Shown one piece after another: positions 16,998 to 25,763 of a stretch of DNA of 50,938 nt. Position 1 is the first letter of the stretch; each line of letters opens with the position of its first letter. The DNA is taken from the NCBI GenBank assembly GCA_002454425.1, contig DKIV01000025.1, positions 1-50,938 on the forward strand. Reading direction: 5' to 3'. The stretch comes from Sphingobacteriaceae bacterium UBA6709. GTDB taxonomy: Bacteria; Bacteroidota; Bacteroidia; Sphingobacteriales; Sphingobacteriaceae. The notes under the pieces were generated by a model. It ran no database searches and was not told the DNA's origin. It worked only from the letters and a program-made list of their open reading frames with translations. Made by a program: the position numbers and the translations under genes.

Positions 16998-18474
16998 ATT
17001 TTCTGGATAAATCCTTGATAATCTGTTTTGCGGCGACCTTCCCTGATATTAATGAAGGAGGCACACCCGGACCCGGAACAGTAAGCTGTCCGGAGTAAAA
17101 AAGGTTAGTTACTTTTTTATTGCGTATCGATGGTTTAAATACCGCGGTTTGCATAAGCGTGTTAGCAAGACCGTATGCATTACCCTTATAAGCATTATAA
17201 TCACTTATAAAATCTTTAATACAATATGCCCGCTGATACACAATATGCTTATCAAGCATCGACATTCCCAAATGCTTCTCCAGACGCCGAAGCATTATTT
17301 TGAAATACTTATTCCGCAACTCATCGGTATCCTGCAATCCTGGCGCCAGTGGCATCAGCATAAAGAGATTTTCCATGCCCTGCGGTGCTACGAGCGGATC
17401 GGTCTTAGAGGGGCAGCATACGTAAAACAGAGGCTCAGTAGGCCATCCCTTATCCTTATATATTTCGCGGGCATGAAGATCCAGATCATGCTCAAAAAAT
17501 AAGGTATGATGTTTCAGGGAATCAAGTTTTTTGTCAATTCCCAAGTAAAAGATCAGACAAGAGGGCGCAAAAACCTTTTTCTCCCAATAAGTATCGTTGT
17601 AATTTCGGTATTGCGGATCAAGCAACTGCTCAGCATGATGATAATCCGCGGATGCCAACGCGGCATCGAAAGGCAACTCTTGTCCATTTACATTAAGAGA
17701 ATGGATCTGGTTATTTTTTGTATTGATTTTATTTACCACAGTGTCGCAGTAAATCTGAGCACCGCATTTTTCCGCGACCTGGCGCATTCCATCAATAATC
17801 TTTATGAAGCCCCCCTGCGGGTACCAGGTTTTAAGGCTGTATCCGCCATAGTTCATCAGACTATAAAGCGCCGGAATATCACGGGGCATAGCTCCGAGAA
17901 AAATCACGGGAAACTCCATTAACGCCAAAAGTTTACGATTATGGAAATATTTTCGCACGTGGCTATGAAAACTAGTGAGAAGATCGAGCCTAAGACTGTT
18001 CTTCATGATTACAGGAGAGAGAAACTCTGCCCATGATAAACAAGGCTTATGAACAAACTCCTTCATACCCACTTCATACTTAAACTTCGCTTCCTCCATA
18101 AATCGGTCAAGTTGCCGCGCGGATCCTGGTTCGATTTTTTCAAATAGCATGCGCATTTCCTGGTAATCGGAAGGGAGAGCAAGCACTTCATCATCGAAGA
18201 CCATCTCAAACTGCGGATCCAATGGTGTTAGCGAATAATGCTCAGCAACGGAAGAGCCAAAATCATTAAAGAAGTCTTCAAAAATATCTGGCATCCAATA
18301 CCAACTAGGCCCCATATCAAATACAAACCCGTTGTCAGTGCGGAACTGCCGTGCCCTCCCGCCGACGCTATGGTTTTTTTCGAACACTGATACCTGCAGA
18401 CCTGCCTTAGCCAGGTAAGCCGCTGCAGCGAGACCTGAAAAGCCAGCCCCTATTACCGCCACTTTAGCACTCAT
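16981..18474 (-). CDS. crtI: Phytoene desaturase CrtI
   Basis: A 497-residue FAD-dependent desaturase. The N-terminal dinucleotide-binding motif is AVIGAGFSGLAAAAYL, followed by VFEKNHSVGGRARQF; the C-terminal FAD/signature region is LFYSGQLTVPGPGVPPSLIS, typical of bacterial CrtI. It converts phytoene to lycopene in four steps at the membrane. Its ATG overlaps the stop of the upstream MarR-type gene by 4 bases, and its end overlaps crtB by 17 bases, so the operon is tightly coupled. Confidence 0.95.
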   Translation of the reverse strand: MSAKVAVIGAGFSGLAAAAYLAKAGLQVSVFEKNHSVGGRARQFRTDNGFVFDMGPSWYWMPDIFEDFFNDFGSSVAEHYSLTPLDPQFEMVFDDEVLALPSDYQEMRMLFEKIEPGSARQLDRFMEEAKFKYEVGMKEFVHKPCLSWAEFLSPVIMKNSLRLDLLTSFHSHVRKYFHNRKLLALMEFPVIFLGAMPRDIPALYSLMNYGGYSLKTWYPQGGFIKIIDGMRQVAEKCGAQIYCDTVVNKINTKNNQIHSLNVNGQELPFDAALASADYHHAEQLLDPQYRNYNDTYWEKKVFAPSCLIFYLGIDKKLDSLKHHTLFFEHDLDLHAREIYKDKGWPTEPLFYVCCPSKTDPLVAPQGMENLFMLMPLAPGLQDTDELRNKYFKIMLRRLEKHLGMSMLDKHIVYQRAYCIKDFISDYNAYKGNAYGLANTLMQTAVFKPSIRNKKVTNLFYSGQLTVPGPGVPPSLISGKVAAKQIIKDLSRKYEAAF

Positions 18475-19163
18475 ATCTTCAGGTCCTCTCTCTCTTGATT
18501 TTCCAAGAGCTGTAGCAACGTATGCAGACTACCATTTTCACTATATATCGGAGCGTGAAAATCTTCCAGTTTTGCCAAAAGCCTTACCAACTCATGCTTT
18601 TCACTTGAATTAAGATTACCCGTTACCATTTTACTCGCCATCCTTATGCGATCCATACAATTATCGAGCTCCGCTTCACCTAATGGCGTTATTGAAAGCA
18701 CCTTACTACGCCGATCCAGCTCGGAAGTTACCTGCTCAAGTAGCTCGTTCCTAATAAGTCGATTGATAATTTGAACGCCCAGAGATTTATCCTGTACATT
18801 CATTCTAATAAGTTCCATCTTGGTCATCTTACCATAAGCCCGAAGGTTTATGAGATATATGAACTCTTCAGGCGTTGCGAAGATGCTTCCGTGAATTGCC
18901 GCCTTAGCGTACATTCTGGCATAACGGTTAAGGTGCAACAATTGAGTATTGATAACACTATCTATGGAGCGTCCACGATCTTTGCCTTCCCAATTGACGG
19001 CATCATTTCTTTGGCGCGTTTGCCCCTGACATGAGCATGGCTGATTATCGGCGATCCAATTCCTGAATCCGTCGAGCGAATAGTCATAGCCATCTTTTTC
19101 ATGGCCGAGGTCAAAGCTGCGAACTAAGCCGATCGCGTCTTGAATAAGGGAATAGCCGGGCAT
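18471..19163 (-). CDS. MarR-family transcriptional regulator of the carotenoid operon
   Basis: A 230-residue regulator with a winged helix-turn-helix (about residues 90-185: TPEEFIYLINLRAYGKMTKM, LGVQIINRLIRNELLEQV, and the wing DRRSKVLSITPLGEAEL). It is longer than a typical 140-150 residue MarR protein, with an N-terminal extension of about 70 residues that contains CSC. It is the first gene of the crt operon and overlaps crtI by 4 bases, so it probably controls its own operon. The ligand or signal is not visible. Confidence 0.85.
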   Translation of the reverse strand: MPGYSLIQDAIGLVRSFDLGHEKDGYDYSLDGFRNWIADNQPCSCQGQTRQRNDAVNWEGKDRGRSIDSVINTQLLHLNRYARMYAKAAIHGSIFATPEEFIYLINLRAYGKMTKMELIRMNVQDKSLGVQIINRLIRNELLEQVTSELDRRSKVLSITPLGEAELDNCMDRIRMASKMVTGNLNSSEKHELVRLLAKLEDFHAPIYSENGSLHTLLQLLENQEREDLKI

Positions 19164-19164
19164 A

Positions 19165-19181
19165 TTAAAGTATACATTTAA
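19165..19181. promoter_or_regulatory. Imperfect palindrome at the crt operon start, possible MarR operator
   Basis: TTAAAGTATACATTTAA is an imperfect dyad centred on GTATAC, immediately upstream of the regulator start and within the 156-base divergent region shared with the cyclophilin gene. MarR proteins usually bind such dyads over their own promoter. The role is inference. Confidence 0.3.
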
Positions 19182-19319
19182 ACTATTAACAGAACATCCC
19201 GCTTAAAGTTTGTTCAAAATAACACCTTTTTTTTCAAGATTGATAATTAAGGTTAACATCCTTCACCTAAATAAACTAGAAGAACGAGATTATCATAAAA
19301 AAAGTTGATATTAAAGACA

Positions 19320-19985
19320 ATGAAAACAAGTACGAAAATTTTCAATACGCGCTTTTGCATGTTGCTATTGATCTGGGGGACAACGATGGGAAGCAAGACT
19401 TACGCGCAGAGTCGCGTGGTTCGTTTTAACACCAATATGGGGATTATCGACGTGATGTTATACGATAAAACGCCCGGACACAGAGATCTTTTTATTGCGG
19501 AAGTGAAGAAAGGAACTTACGAAAATGCTGAATTTAACCGGGTGATCAGAAACTTCGTAAGTCAGGGCGGGGAGCTTGATGAGACCATTTTAGAGCGGGA
19601 AGCAAAGGCAAATAACAAAAACAGGAAACGTTTTCCGGCAGAGATTAGAGAAGATCTTTATCATGTACGCGGAAGCCTGGGGGCGGGCCGCGATGATAAC
19701 ACGGAGAAAGCATCGTATTTATCTCAGATATATTTCGTAACAGGAAAGCGTTATTCCAATGCGCAACTGGACAGCCTGGCGAAGGTCAGGAATATCGTTA
19801 TTCCAGAGAGACGCCGTAAAGTATATGAGAAAGTGGGGGGTATTCCTCATTTAGATGGCGATTACACTATTTTTGGCAAGATAATAAGGGGGCTTGATGT
19901 TGCTAAACGAATAAATAGCGTGGCAACAAATAAACAGGACAAACCATTGCAGCCTGTCATTTTTAATGTTAGTATTTTAAAATAA
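19320..19985 (+). CDS. Secreted cyclophilin-type peptidyl-prolyl isomerase
   Basis: A 221-residue cyclophilin. The ATG at 19320 is preferred to an upstream TTG because it begins the signal peptide (FCMLLLIWGTTMGSKTYAQ). The domain follows with FNTNMGIIDVMLYDKTPGH, YENAEFNRVIRNFVSQGGE and, near the end, GGIPHLDGDYTIFGKIIRGLD. It differs from classical cyclophilins in the central segment (GSLGAGRDDNTEKASYLSQIYFV replaces the usual MANAG...SQFFI), a variation common in Bacteroidota secreted members. It should assist folding of prolyl-containing proteins in the periplasm. Confidence 0.88.
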   Translation: MKTSTKIFNTRFCMLLLIWGTTMGSKTYAQSRVVRFNTNMGIIDVMLYDKTPGHRDLFIAEVKKGTYENAEFNRVIRNFVSQGGELDETILEREAKANNKNRKRFPAEIREDLYHVRGSLGAGRDDNTEKASYLSQIYFVTGKRYSNAQLDSLAKVRNIVIPERRRKVYEKVGGIPHLDGDYTIFGKIIRGLDVAKRINSVATNKQDKPLQPVIFNVSILK

Positions 19986-20035
19986 GTCGAAAATATATTT
20001 CACCGCGAGATAACAGTACCTATGTTCTCTAAATA

Positions 20036-20437
20036 CTAGGGAAGATCCTTCCGTCGTTGGAGATATTCCACTATCGCAACGTCAGCAGCTGCCCAATCCA
20101 GCAAGTGCAAATCGACAAGCCGTTGCCATTTAACATCGCGATGCTCGTGTAAGATCATTTCTGACGACTTCAATTTGCACAGAAAAGGATAGAGCGTAAT
20201 TGAAAAAGACTCGTAATCGTAGTTAAACTCGGGAAGTGTGGCTTCGTGAATAATCGACATATTGAGTTCTTCCTTAATCTCGCGAACGAGACAATCCCAG
20301 GGCGTTTCTCCATCTTCGATCTTTCCGCCAGGAAACTCCCATTTCAGAGGCATGGACATATTATCACCGCGTTGAGCCGCCAAAACATCGTCGGCTTCTC
20401 CAAGAATGATTGCACAACTAACCGGAATATTTTTCAC
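20036..20437 (-). CDS. MutT-like Nudix hydrolase
   Basis: A 133-residue Nudix protein of MutT size. The Nudix box is GGKIEDGETPWDCLVREIKEE, with the usual final Gly replaced by Asn (LNM). Ahead of it, LAAQRGDNMSMPLKWEFPG is typical of 8-oxo-dGTP/CTP pyrophosphatases. The frame is open to a TTG at 20473, but that codon lies inside a perfect TAnnTTTG promoter element, so I chose the GTG at 20437, which starts KNIPVSCAII, a normal MutT N-terminus. Likely role is removal of damaged nucleotides. It converges on the cyclophilin gene. Confidence 0.85.
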   Translation of the reverse strand: MKNIPVSCAIILGEADDVLAAQRGDNMSMPLKWEFPGGKIEDGETPWDCLVREIKEELNMSIIHEATLPEFNYDYESFSITLYPFLCKLKSSEMILHEHRDVKWQRLVDLHLLDWAAADVAIVEYLQRRKDLP

Positions 20438-20470
20438 TTTATACAATGAGATTACCTTAACGATTAGCGG

Positions 20471-20478
20471 CAAAGATA
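20471..20478 (-). promoter_or_regulatory. -7 promoter element of the Nudix gene
   Basis: On the minus strand the octamer reads TATCTTTG, a perfect Bacteroidota TAnnTTTG element. It places the transcript start near 20465 and therefore decides against the upstream TTG start. Confidence 0.45.
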
Positions 20479-20599
20479 GCTTTAGGCCTTTAAAGAATAA
20501 AAGAGTCAGATTTTTATCTGCGACAACCAGGTAAAATTATATTCCCGCAAGCCCTATAGCGCGGAATGCGAGGCAAGGCAAGTGTTAGTAAGTTTGTCA

Positions 20600-20659
20600 A
20601 AGAACTGCCAGTCTACCTAGTTCGGGTGTTTCCTCAAACCAGATATACTGGCAGTTCTT
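20600..20659 (-). terminator. Long-loop inverted repeat after the GH3 gene
   Basis: A perfect 13-bp inverted repeat, AAGAACTGCCAGT (20600-20612) with ACTGGCAGTTCTT (20647-20659), has a 34-base loop. It lies about 40 bases after the stop of GH3, the last gene of the glycan operon. There is no clear T-run, so it is either a weak terminator or a 3'-end protecting structure. Confidence 0.45.
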
Positions 20660-20697
20660 GCATTCGTTGCTGGAATACTTACCGGGAAAGAATGTAA

Positions 20698-23046
20698 TTA
20701 TAACCTTACGGTTGATTCGAGCTTAATATTATCTGATGAGGATCCAACCATCAGTGTGAACTCACCAGATTCAAACGCCCACCTATTGTCTTTATTGAAA
20801 AGCATCAAGTCTTCCTTTTCCAGCTCGAATGACACCCGTTTCTCTTCCCCAGCTTTTAAATGTACACGTATAAACTTTTTAAGCTGCTTAATGGGGGTGA
20901 CAACGGAACTGACATTATCCCGAACATATAACTGTGCAACTTCATCACCGTCACGATCTCCAGTATTTTTCAGTGAGAAGCAGACTCTTAGATGCGCCTC
21001 AGCTGTTTTCTCAGCTTGCAGGGCCGCGTATTCAAAAGAAGTATAGCTTAGTCCATATCCAAAGGAGAATAAGGGTTTTGCGCTCATTTCAACATAGTCG
21101 TGCAATGAAGACTTTTGATTGTAATAAACGGGAAGTTGCCCGACAGAACGGGGTACAGAAATCGGAAGACGACCGGCAGGATTGTAATCGCCGAAGAGAA
21201 CTTCTGCGATAGCATTACCTCCTTCTTGTCCGGGATACCACGCATCCACTATCGCTGGGACGTTGTCGGCTGCCCAATTCAAATTAAGGGGACGACCTTT
21301 AATGAGCACAACAACTACAGGCTTGCCGAGTGCCGTAATTTTCTGTAGAAGTTCCAGCTGCCGTCCCATTAGTTGCAGGTTGGACCGATCAAAACCCTCT
21401 CCGCTTTCCATATCACTTAAGCTCTCGTCAGAGGCTTTGACCAAGGCGGCACCGGTATTAAGATACTCCGTTTTGAAGTCGCGTGCGCTTGAACCACCAA
21501 GGACAACGATGCTTACTTCCGATTTACGGGCGGCATCAAGAGCTGCGGCCATATCGGCACTGGAAGTATCGCGAATAGCGCATCCCTTAGCGTAATTGAT
21601 TGATACATCTTTCCCGGCACGAGCCTTGATCCCTTCTAAAACCGTCACGACATTCTCCTCTGCCTGAGGAGCCGTGTAGTCGCCTAGTTGGTTATAGATA
21701 TTGTTGGCATTAGGGCCAATTACAGCAATACTCTTAAGACTGGAACTTAGAGGTAACAATTTCTTTTCATTCTTCAACAGCACAATGGACTCCCTTGCCA
21801 CTTTTCTGGCGAGCAGGATGCTCTCTTTATTGCGAACCACCTTACCAGCGAGAGCTGGATCGACGTAAGGATTCTCAAACAAGCCCATATTGAACTTGAT
21901 ACGCAGGACATTTGCCACCGCCGAATCAAGCACCAACGATGAAACTTTGCCTTGCTGAATAGCGACTAACAAAGATTTGCCATAACCATAACCACTAAGA
22001 TCAGCGTCTAGCCCCGCGTTTATCGACATCGAGGCGGCCTCAGCAGCATCGGCGGCGACATGATGATTATTAAATACTCCAGAAATACTGCCGAGGTCGG
22101 ATACCACAAATCCTTTAAATCCCCATTCACCACGTAAGACATCTTTCAATAGATACTCGTTTGCTGAACAAGGAATTCCGTCAACCGCGTTATAGGCCGT
22201 CATTATAGACAGGGCGCCCGCCTCAACAGCCTTCTTAAACGGAGGAAGGTAAGATTGTTGCAGTTCACGGGTACCGATAGCGTTTCCATTGCCATTGTGG
22301 CCGCCTTCAGGAACACCATACGCTGCGAAGTGCTTTAATGTAGAAACGATGTTATGCCCGGAGCTAATGCTTTTTCCCTGAAAGCCACGCACCATGGCCA
22401 CGCCAAGAGTTGCATTCAGGATAGGATCTTCGCCATAAGTTTCTTCCACACGAGACCATCGGGGCTCCCTGGCAAGATCCAGAACAGGACCATAGCCGAT
22501 ATGACCTCCTTGCAGGCGCGCTTCTGCCGCTATTACGGTTGCCATTTCTTCAATTAACGATGGATCCCAAGTACTTCCCTGCCCTATCGCCGTAGGAAAT
22601 ACAGTGGTACCAATGGCCATATGGCCATGAGGGCACTCTTCTGCAAAAAGCATGGGAATGCCGAGTCGTGTTTGCTTTAACGCGTACTTCTGCATAGCAT
22701 TGGTGGCTTTAGCCGCCAATGATGGAGTAAGTCCATTTTTCAGCGTTTTCTGAGTCCATGGATCAGCACGCAAGGTAGCCCAGAACATTCCGGTATTCTG
22801 CTCCTTAAGCGCTTTCTTATATTTCTCGCTTACCTGAACGTCGTTAGCAGATTTCTTGTCATACATTTCCCAACCCAGAAGAGTAGATATTTGTCCAACT
22901 TTCTCATCTACAGTCATTCGGGAAAGTAAATCTTGAATCCGCTTTTCTACAGGAGCAGAAGCATCCTTGTAAAGAGGCTTCTGCTGGGCATAAGCTACCG
23001 ACGAAAGCATTGCCAGGCAGCAAATGAAAGCTTTTTTGTTAACCAT
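20698..23046 (-). CDS. Secreted GH3 beta-glycosidase
   Basis: A 782-residue family GH3 enzyme with a signal peptide (cleavage after VAYAQ, near residue 20). The TIM barrel carries the nucleophile Asp317 in KGFVVSDLGS; the second alpha/beta domain includes ESGEGFDRSNLQL, whose Glu is the likely acid/base, and IKGRPLNLNWA; a C-terminal FN3-like domain (YGLSYTSFEY to the end) closes the protein. This is the BglX/beta-xylosidase branch layout, so beta-glucosidase or beta-xylosidase activity are both possible. It begins 1 base after the upstream GH2 gene. In an N-glycan setting, removal of core beta-1,2-xylose of plant glycans would be an attractive role, but that is inference. Confidence 0.92.
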   Translation of the reverse strand: MVNKKAFICCLAMLSSVAYAQQKPLYKDASAPVEKRIQDLLSRMTVDEKVGQISTLLGWEMYDKKSANDVQVSEKYKKALKEQNTGMFWATLRADPWTQKTLKNGLTPSLAAKATNAMQKYALKQTRLGIPMLFAEECPHGHMAIGTTVFPTAIGQGSTWDPSLIEEMATVIAAEARLQGGHIGYGPVLDLAREPRWSRVEETYGEDPILNATLGVAMVRGFQGKSISSGHNIVSTLKHFAAYGVPEGGHNGNGNAIGTRELQQSYLPPFKKAVEAGALSIMTAYNAVDGIPCSANEYLLKDVLRGEWGFKGFVVSDLGSISGVFNNHHVAADAAEAASMSINAGLDADLSGYGYGKSLLVAIQQGKVSSLVLDSAVANVLRIKFNMGLFENPYVDPALAGKVVRNKESILLARKVARESIVLLKNEKKLLPLSSSLKSIAVIGPNANNIYNQLGDYTAPQAEENVVTVLEGIKARAGKDVSINYAKGCAIRDTSSADMAAALDAARKSEVSIVVLGGSSARDFKTEYLNTGAALVKASDESLSDMESGEGFDRSNLQLMGRQLELLQKITALGKPVVVVLIKGRPLNLNWAADNVPAIVDAWYPGQEGGNAIAEVLFGDYNPAGRLPISVPRSVGQLPVYYNQKSSLHDYVEMSAKPLFSFGYGLSYTSFEYAALQAEKTAEAHLRVCFSLKNTGDRDGDEVAQLYVRDNVSSVVTPIKQLKKFIRVHLKAGEEKRVSFELEKEDLMLFNKDNRWAFESGEFTLMVGSSSDNIKLESTVRL

Positions 23047-23047
23047 A

Positions 23048-25708
23048 CTACAATTCTACTCGTTGCTCTTTTACGTTCCAACCCCTCACCGTAACAACAG
23101 GGTGAGCAAGTTTATTCATCCAGGGGCAGTCGACCACTATTGTGCGTTCCGCCCCAGGAGCTATAGATATATAATTATCATCGTAAAATGCAGGAAGAAT
23201 ACGCTTACCGGTTCCAGGATCAACCACAGAAATACGATTGAAGAAAGCTACCGGTCCTTTATCAGGGTTTGATAAGCGTACCTCAATTTTGCCATTTGCA
23301 AGACGATTAGCATGCACGGAGAGTTCTGCCTGCTTAAGTTTATCCAGACCCGAATATTTCTCGTCCTTATTGGGAAACCAATAAAAGTTGTAATCAAGTT
23401 CTTTCTGGTTAGCATCAAGTAACTGCAATACAAGAAATACACCGTCTTCGTTACCGAGCTCATCCAGTTCTTTTTTTACTGACATTATCTTCTTTACCGA
23501 CGAAGGCTCCATATAGGCGAATACCTGAGTGATCTTCTTTTCCTGCCCTTTCATATCAAAAGCTTTCACAGATAGCATAATATCACGATGCTGTTTAAAA
23601 TCGTTATTTACAATCTGGATAGTTTTATCAACGGGATTACACATGGCGTGAAGCGGGCGGCTGCCGGTTCTCAGGCCATAGAGACAAGCATTAGGATCTA
23701 GGTAATAATCGTACATCTGACCGCGCATAGCCGTCCAGGGATTCTGTGTTTTCCAAATCATCAAGCCAGTGTACCAGTCCCACATATGCGAGCTGAACCC
23801 TTCAATAAGGCCTCTGTATTGGTCGTAATTTACAAGCTGCGCTTTATCGGCAAAGTCCTTTACGTTCTTTGGCTGACCATAAGGGAGCAAGGATGTTTCA
23901 TAACCTACACCAGTATAGGTATGGTACGTCCAAACCGAATCGACCTCCTCGTTAGGACGCTGTCCAGGGCGGGGAACGGGAACCTTCATATTCTCCTGAG
24001 GAATAAACCGCTCAAGAGACTCGTAGTCCCCAACACCCACGGATCCAACCTCTGAATTGAAGGGCCAGGTCCTGTTCTGCCAGAATGTGCTTATTGGTTG
24101 TATGCTGTAAGGGCCATCACCATTGCCGCCAATATCATTCTGCGACATTGCGTCAGAATTAGAATATTCCGTAAACCAACGTGTACCATCGAGCTTGGCG
24201 AGGATAGAGTCCTTAAGAGGAATAAGGATATCTTCGGGAGGAGTAATCTCGTTACCTCCACACCACATAGCCAGCGAAGGGTGATTTCTGATCATCTTCA
24301 CCATATCCGCTGCAGATTCCAGAAAGAGAGAATGATCATCAGGATATTTCCTGCGTGTCCATTGATCTTCCTTTTTCATTGGATCCACCCAGCGTCCATT
24401 GCAATCACCAGACATCCAGAAGTCCTGCATTACAAGCAGACCATAATAGTCGCAAGCCTCATAAAATTCCGGACGTTCAACGAGTGCACCTCCCCAAATA
24501 CGGATCAGGTTGAGATTCATATCACGATGATATCTTATTTCAGCGTCGTAACGCTCTTTAGAAAATCGAAGCATCGCATCGGAAATGATCCAATTGCCTC
24601 CTTTTATGAATATTTTCTGGCCATTTACGGCTATCTCTCTACTCTTCGTATGCTCATTCCAGCTGGTTTGAATCTCACGAACCCCGAAACGTATATCATC
24701 ATTATCAGAAACGACCTTGGCCTTATCTATAAACTGAAGCTTCAGGCTGTATAAATTCTGAGGTCCATAGCCAGCGGGCCACCAAAGACGAGGATTCTTA
24801 AGTTGCAAATCAGGCAGCGAAACATTCAATGTCTTACCGGCAGGCACAGTAACATTTTTAGAAATCTTCACACCCTCAAGGGTATATTGAAGTGTGCCTT
24901 CCATAGGTTTTGCCGAGGCATTCTTAAGATCAGCGCTCACCTTAACGATCGCGTTTGCCTGCTGTCCATCTACATTACGCTTTCCAGGAACCAATGTTAC
25001 AACGTGAGGATCCAGAACGTTAACCGCCCCCGTACGTTCTATAAATACCTTATCCCAGATGCCCGTATTGCGATCGCGGATAGGCTGGATCCAATCCCAG
25101 CCAGCAACATATTGATGCGAAACATTGCGGGCAATGATCCCATCGCCACCCTGGCCGCCATTTGGGTTTCCAACAGGATCAGGGGGATGTACTATGACAG
25201 CAAGACGATTCTTCCCATTTACTGCTAATAGTCCCGATACGTTAAACGACTTACGGAGAAACATACCAGCGAAAGGCTTATCATTAACCTTTTTACCGTT
25301 CAGATAAATATCGCAACTATAATTAATTCCGCGGAAGGTTAGCCACACCTGCTTATTTCCTGTAGGACGCGCTTCGGCAAACTCACTAGCGAACCAGTAG
25401 GTGTAGTAGTCGCGACCAACATCATAAATGTCAGGAATTTTTTTATTGTTCATTCCCCAGAAAGGATCGGGCACCTCCTTATTAGCAAGCATAGACGTTA
25501 ATACGGTGCCCGGCACAACTGCCGGTTTCCAGTCAGCAAGCGAGTATGAAGATTCAGAGATTTGCTGGCCACTAGCTGAAATATCCTTTGACGCGGCCAT
25601 TTTCCAGCCTTGGGCAAGCTCGTATCGTTGTTGCGCACTGGCAGACATAGCCAGACACAGCAATGCAGACATGCCGAATATGTTTCTAAGTGTAATAGAT
25701 CTTAACAT
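23048..25708 (-). CDS. Secreted GH2 beta-mannosidase / exo-beta-glucosaminidase-like enzyme
   Basis: An 886-residue GH2 enzyme with a signal peptide ending in MSASAQ near residue 26. The layout is N-terminal jelly-roll (about 55-225, with VWLTFRGINYSCDIYLNGKKV), immunoglobulin-like domain, TIM barrel (from about 355) and C-terminal beta domains. The acid/base is Glu487 in MWCGGNEITPPED, and Glu553 in NSEVGSVGV is the likely nucleophile. The sequence looks like the branch containing exo-beta-D-glucosaminidase (CsxA) and plant mannosylglycoprotein endo-beta-mannosidase. The latter acts on the Man-beta-GlcNAc core of N-glycans and would fit its neighbours GH92, GH29 and GH20. Substrate cannot be decided from sequence alone. 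Confidence 0.88.
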   Translation of the reverse strand: MLRSITLRNIFGMSALLCLAMSASAQQRYELAQGWKMAASKDISASGQQISESSYSLADWKPAVVPGTVLTSMLANKEVPDPFWGMNNKKIPDIYDVGRDYYTYWFASEFAEARPTGNKQVWLTFRGINYSCDIYLNGKKVNDKPFAGMFLRKSFNVSGLLAVNGKNRLAVIVHPPDPVGNPNGGQGGDGIIARNVSHQYVAGWDWIQPIRDRNTGIWDKVFIERTGAVNVLDPHVVTLVPGKRNVDGQQANAIVKVSADLKNASAKPMEGTLQYTLEGVKISKNVTVPAGKTLNVSLPDLQLKNPRLWWPAGYGPQNLYSLKLQFIDKAKVVSDNDDIRFGVREIQTSWNEHTKSREIAVNGQKIFIKGGNWIISDAMLRFSKERYDAEIRYHRDMNLNLIRIWGGALVERPEFYEACDYYGLLVMQDFWMSGDCNGRWVDPMKKEDQWTRRKYPDDHSLFLESAADMVKMIRNHPSLAMWCGGNEITPPEDILIPLKDSILAKLDGTRWFTEYSNSDAMSQNDIGGNGDGPYSIQPISTFWQNRTWPFNSEVGSVGVGDYESLERFIPQENMKVPVPRPGQRPNEEVDSVWTYHTYTGVGYETSLLPYGQPKNVKDFADKAQLVNYDQYRGLIEGFSSHMWDWYTGLMIWKTQNPWTAMRGQMYDYYLDPNACLYGLRTGSRPLHAMCNPVDKTIQIVNNDFKQHRDIMLSVKAFDMKGQEKKITQVFAYMEPSSVKKIMSVKKELDELGNEDGVFLVLQLLDANQKELDYNFYWFPNKDEKYSGLDKLKQAELSVHANRLANGKIEVRLSNPDKGPVAFFNRISVVDPGTGKRILPAFYDDNYISIAPGAERTIVVDCPWMNKLAHPVVTVRGWNVKEQRVEL

Positions 25709-25763
25709 AACTAGTTTATTAATTTGTTAAGGGCGGTTAAAACACTCACCGCCCTCAGGTATT

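Noticed and set aside
20438..20473. TTG start giving a longer Nudix protein
   Set aside because: The TTG codon forms part of a perfect TAnnTTTG promoter element, so it should not be translated from that promoter.
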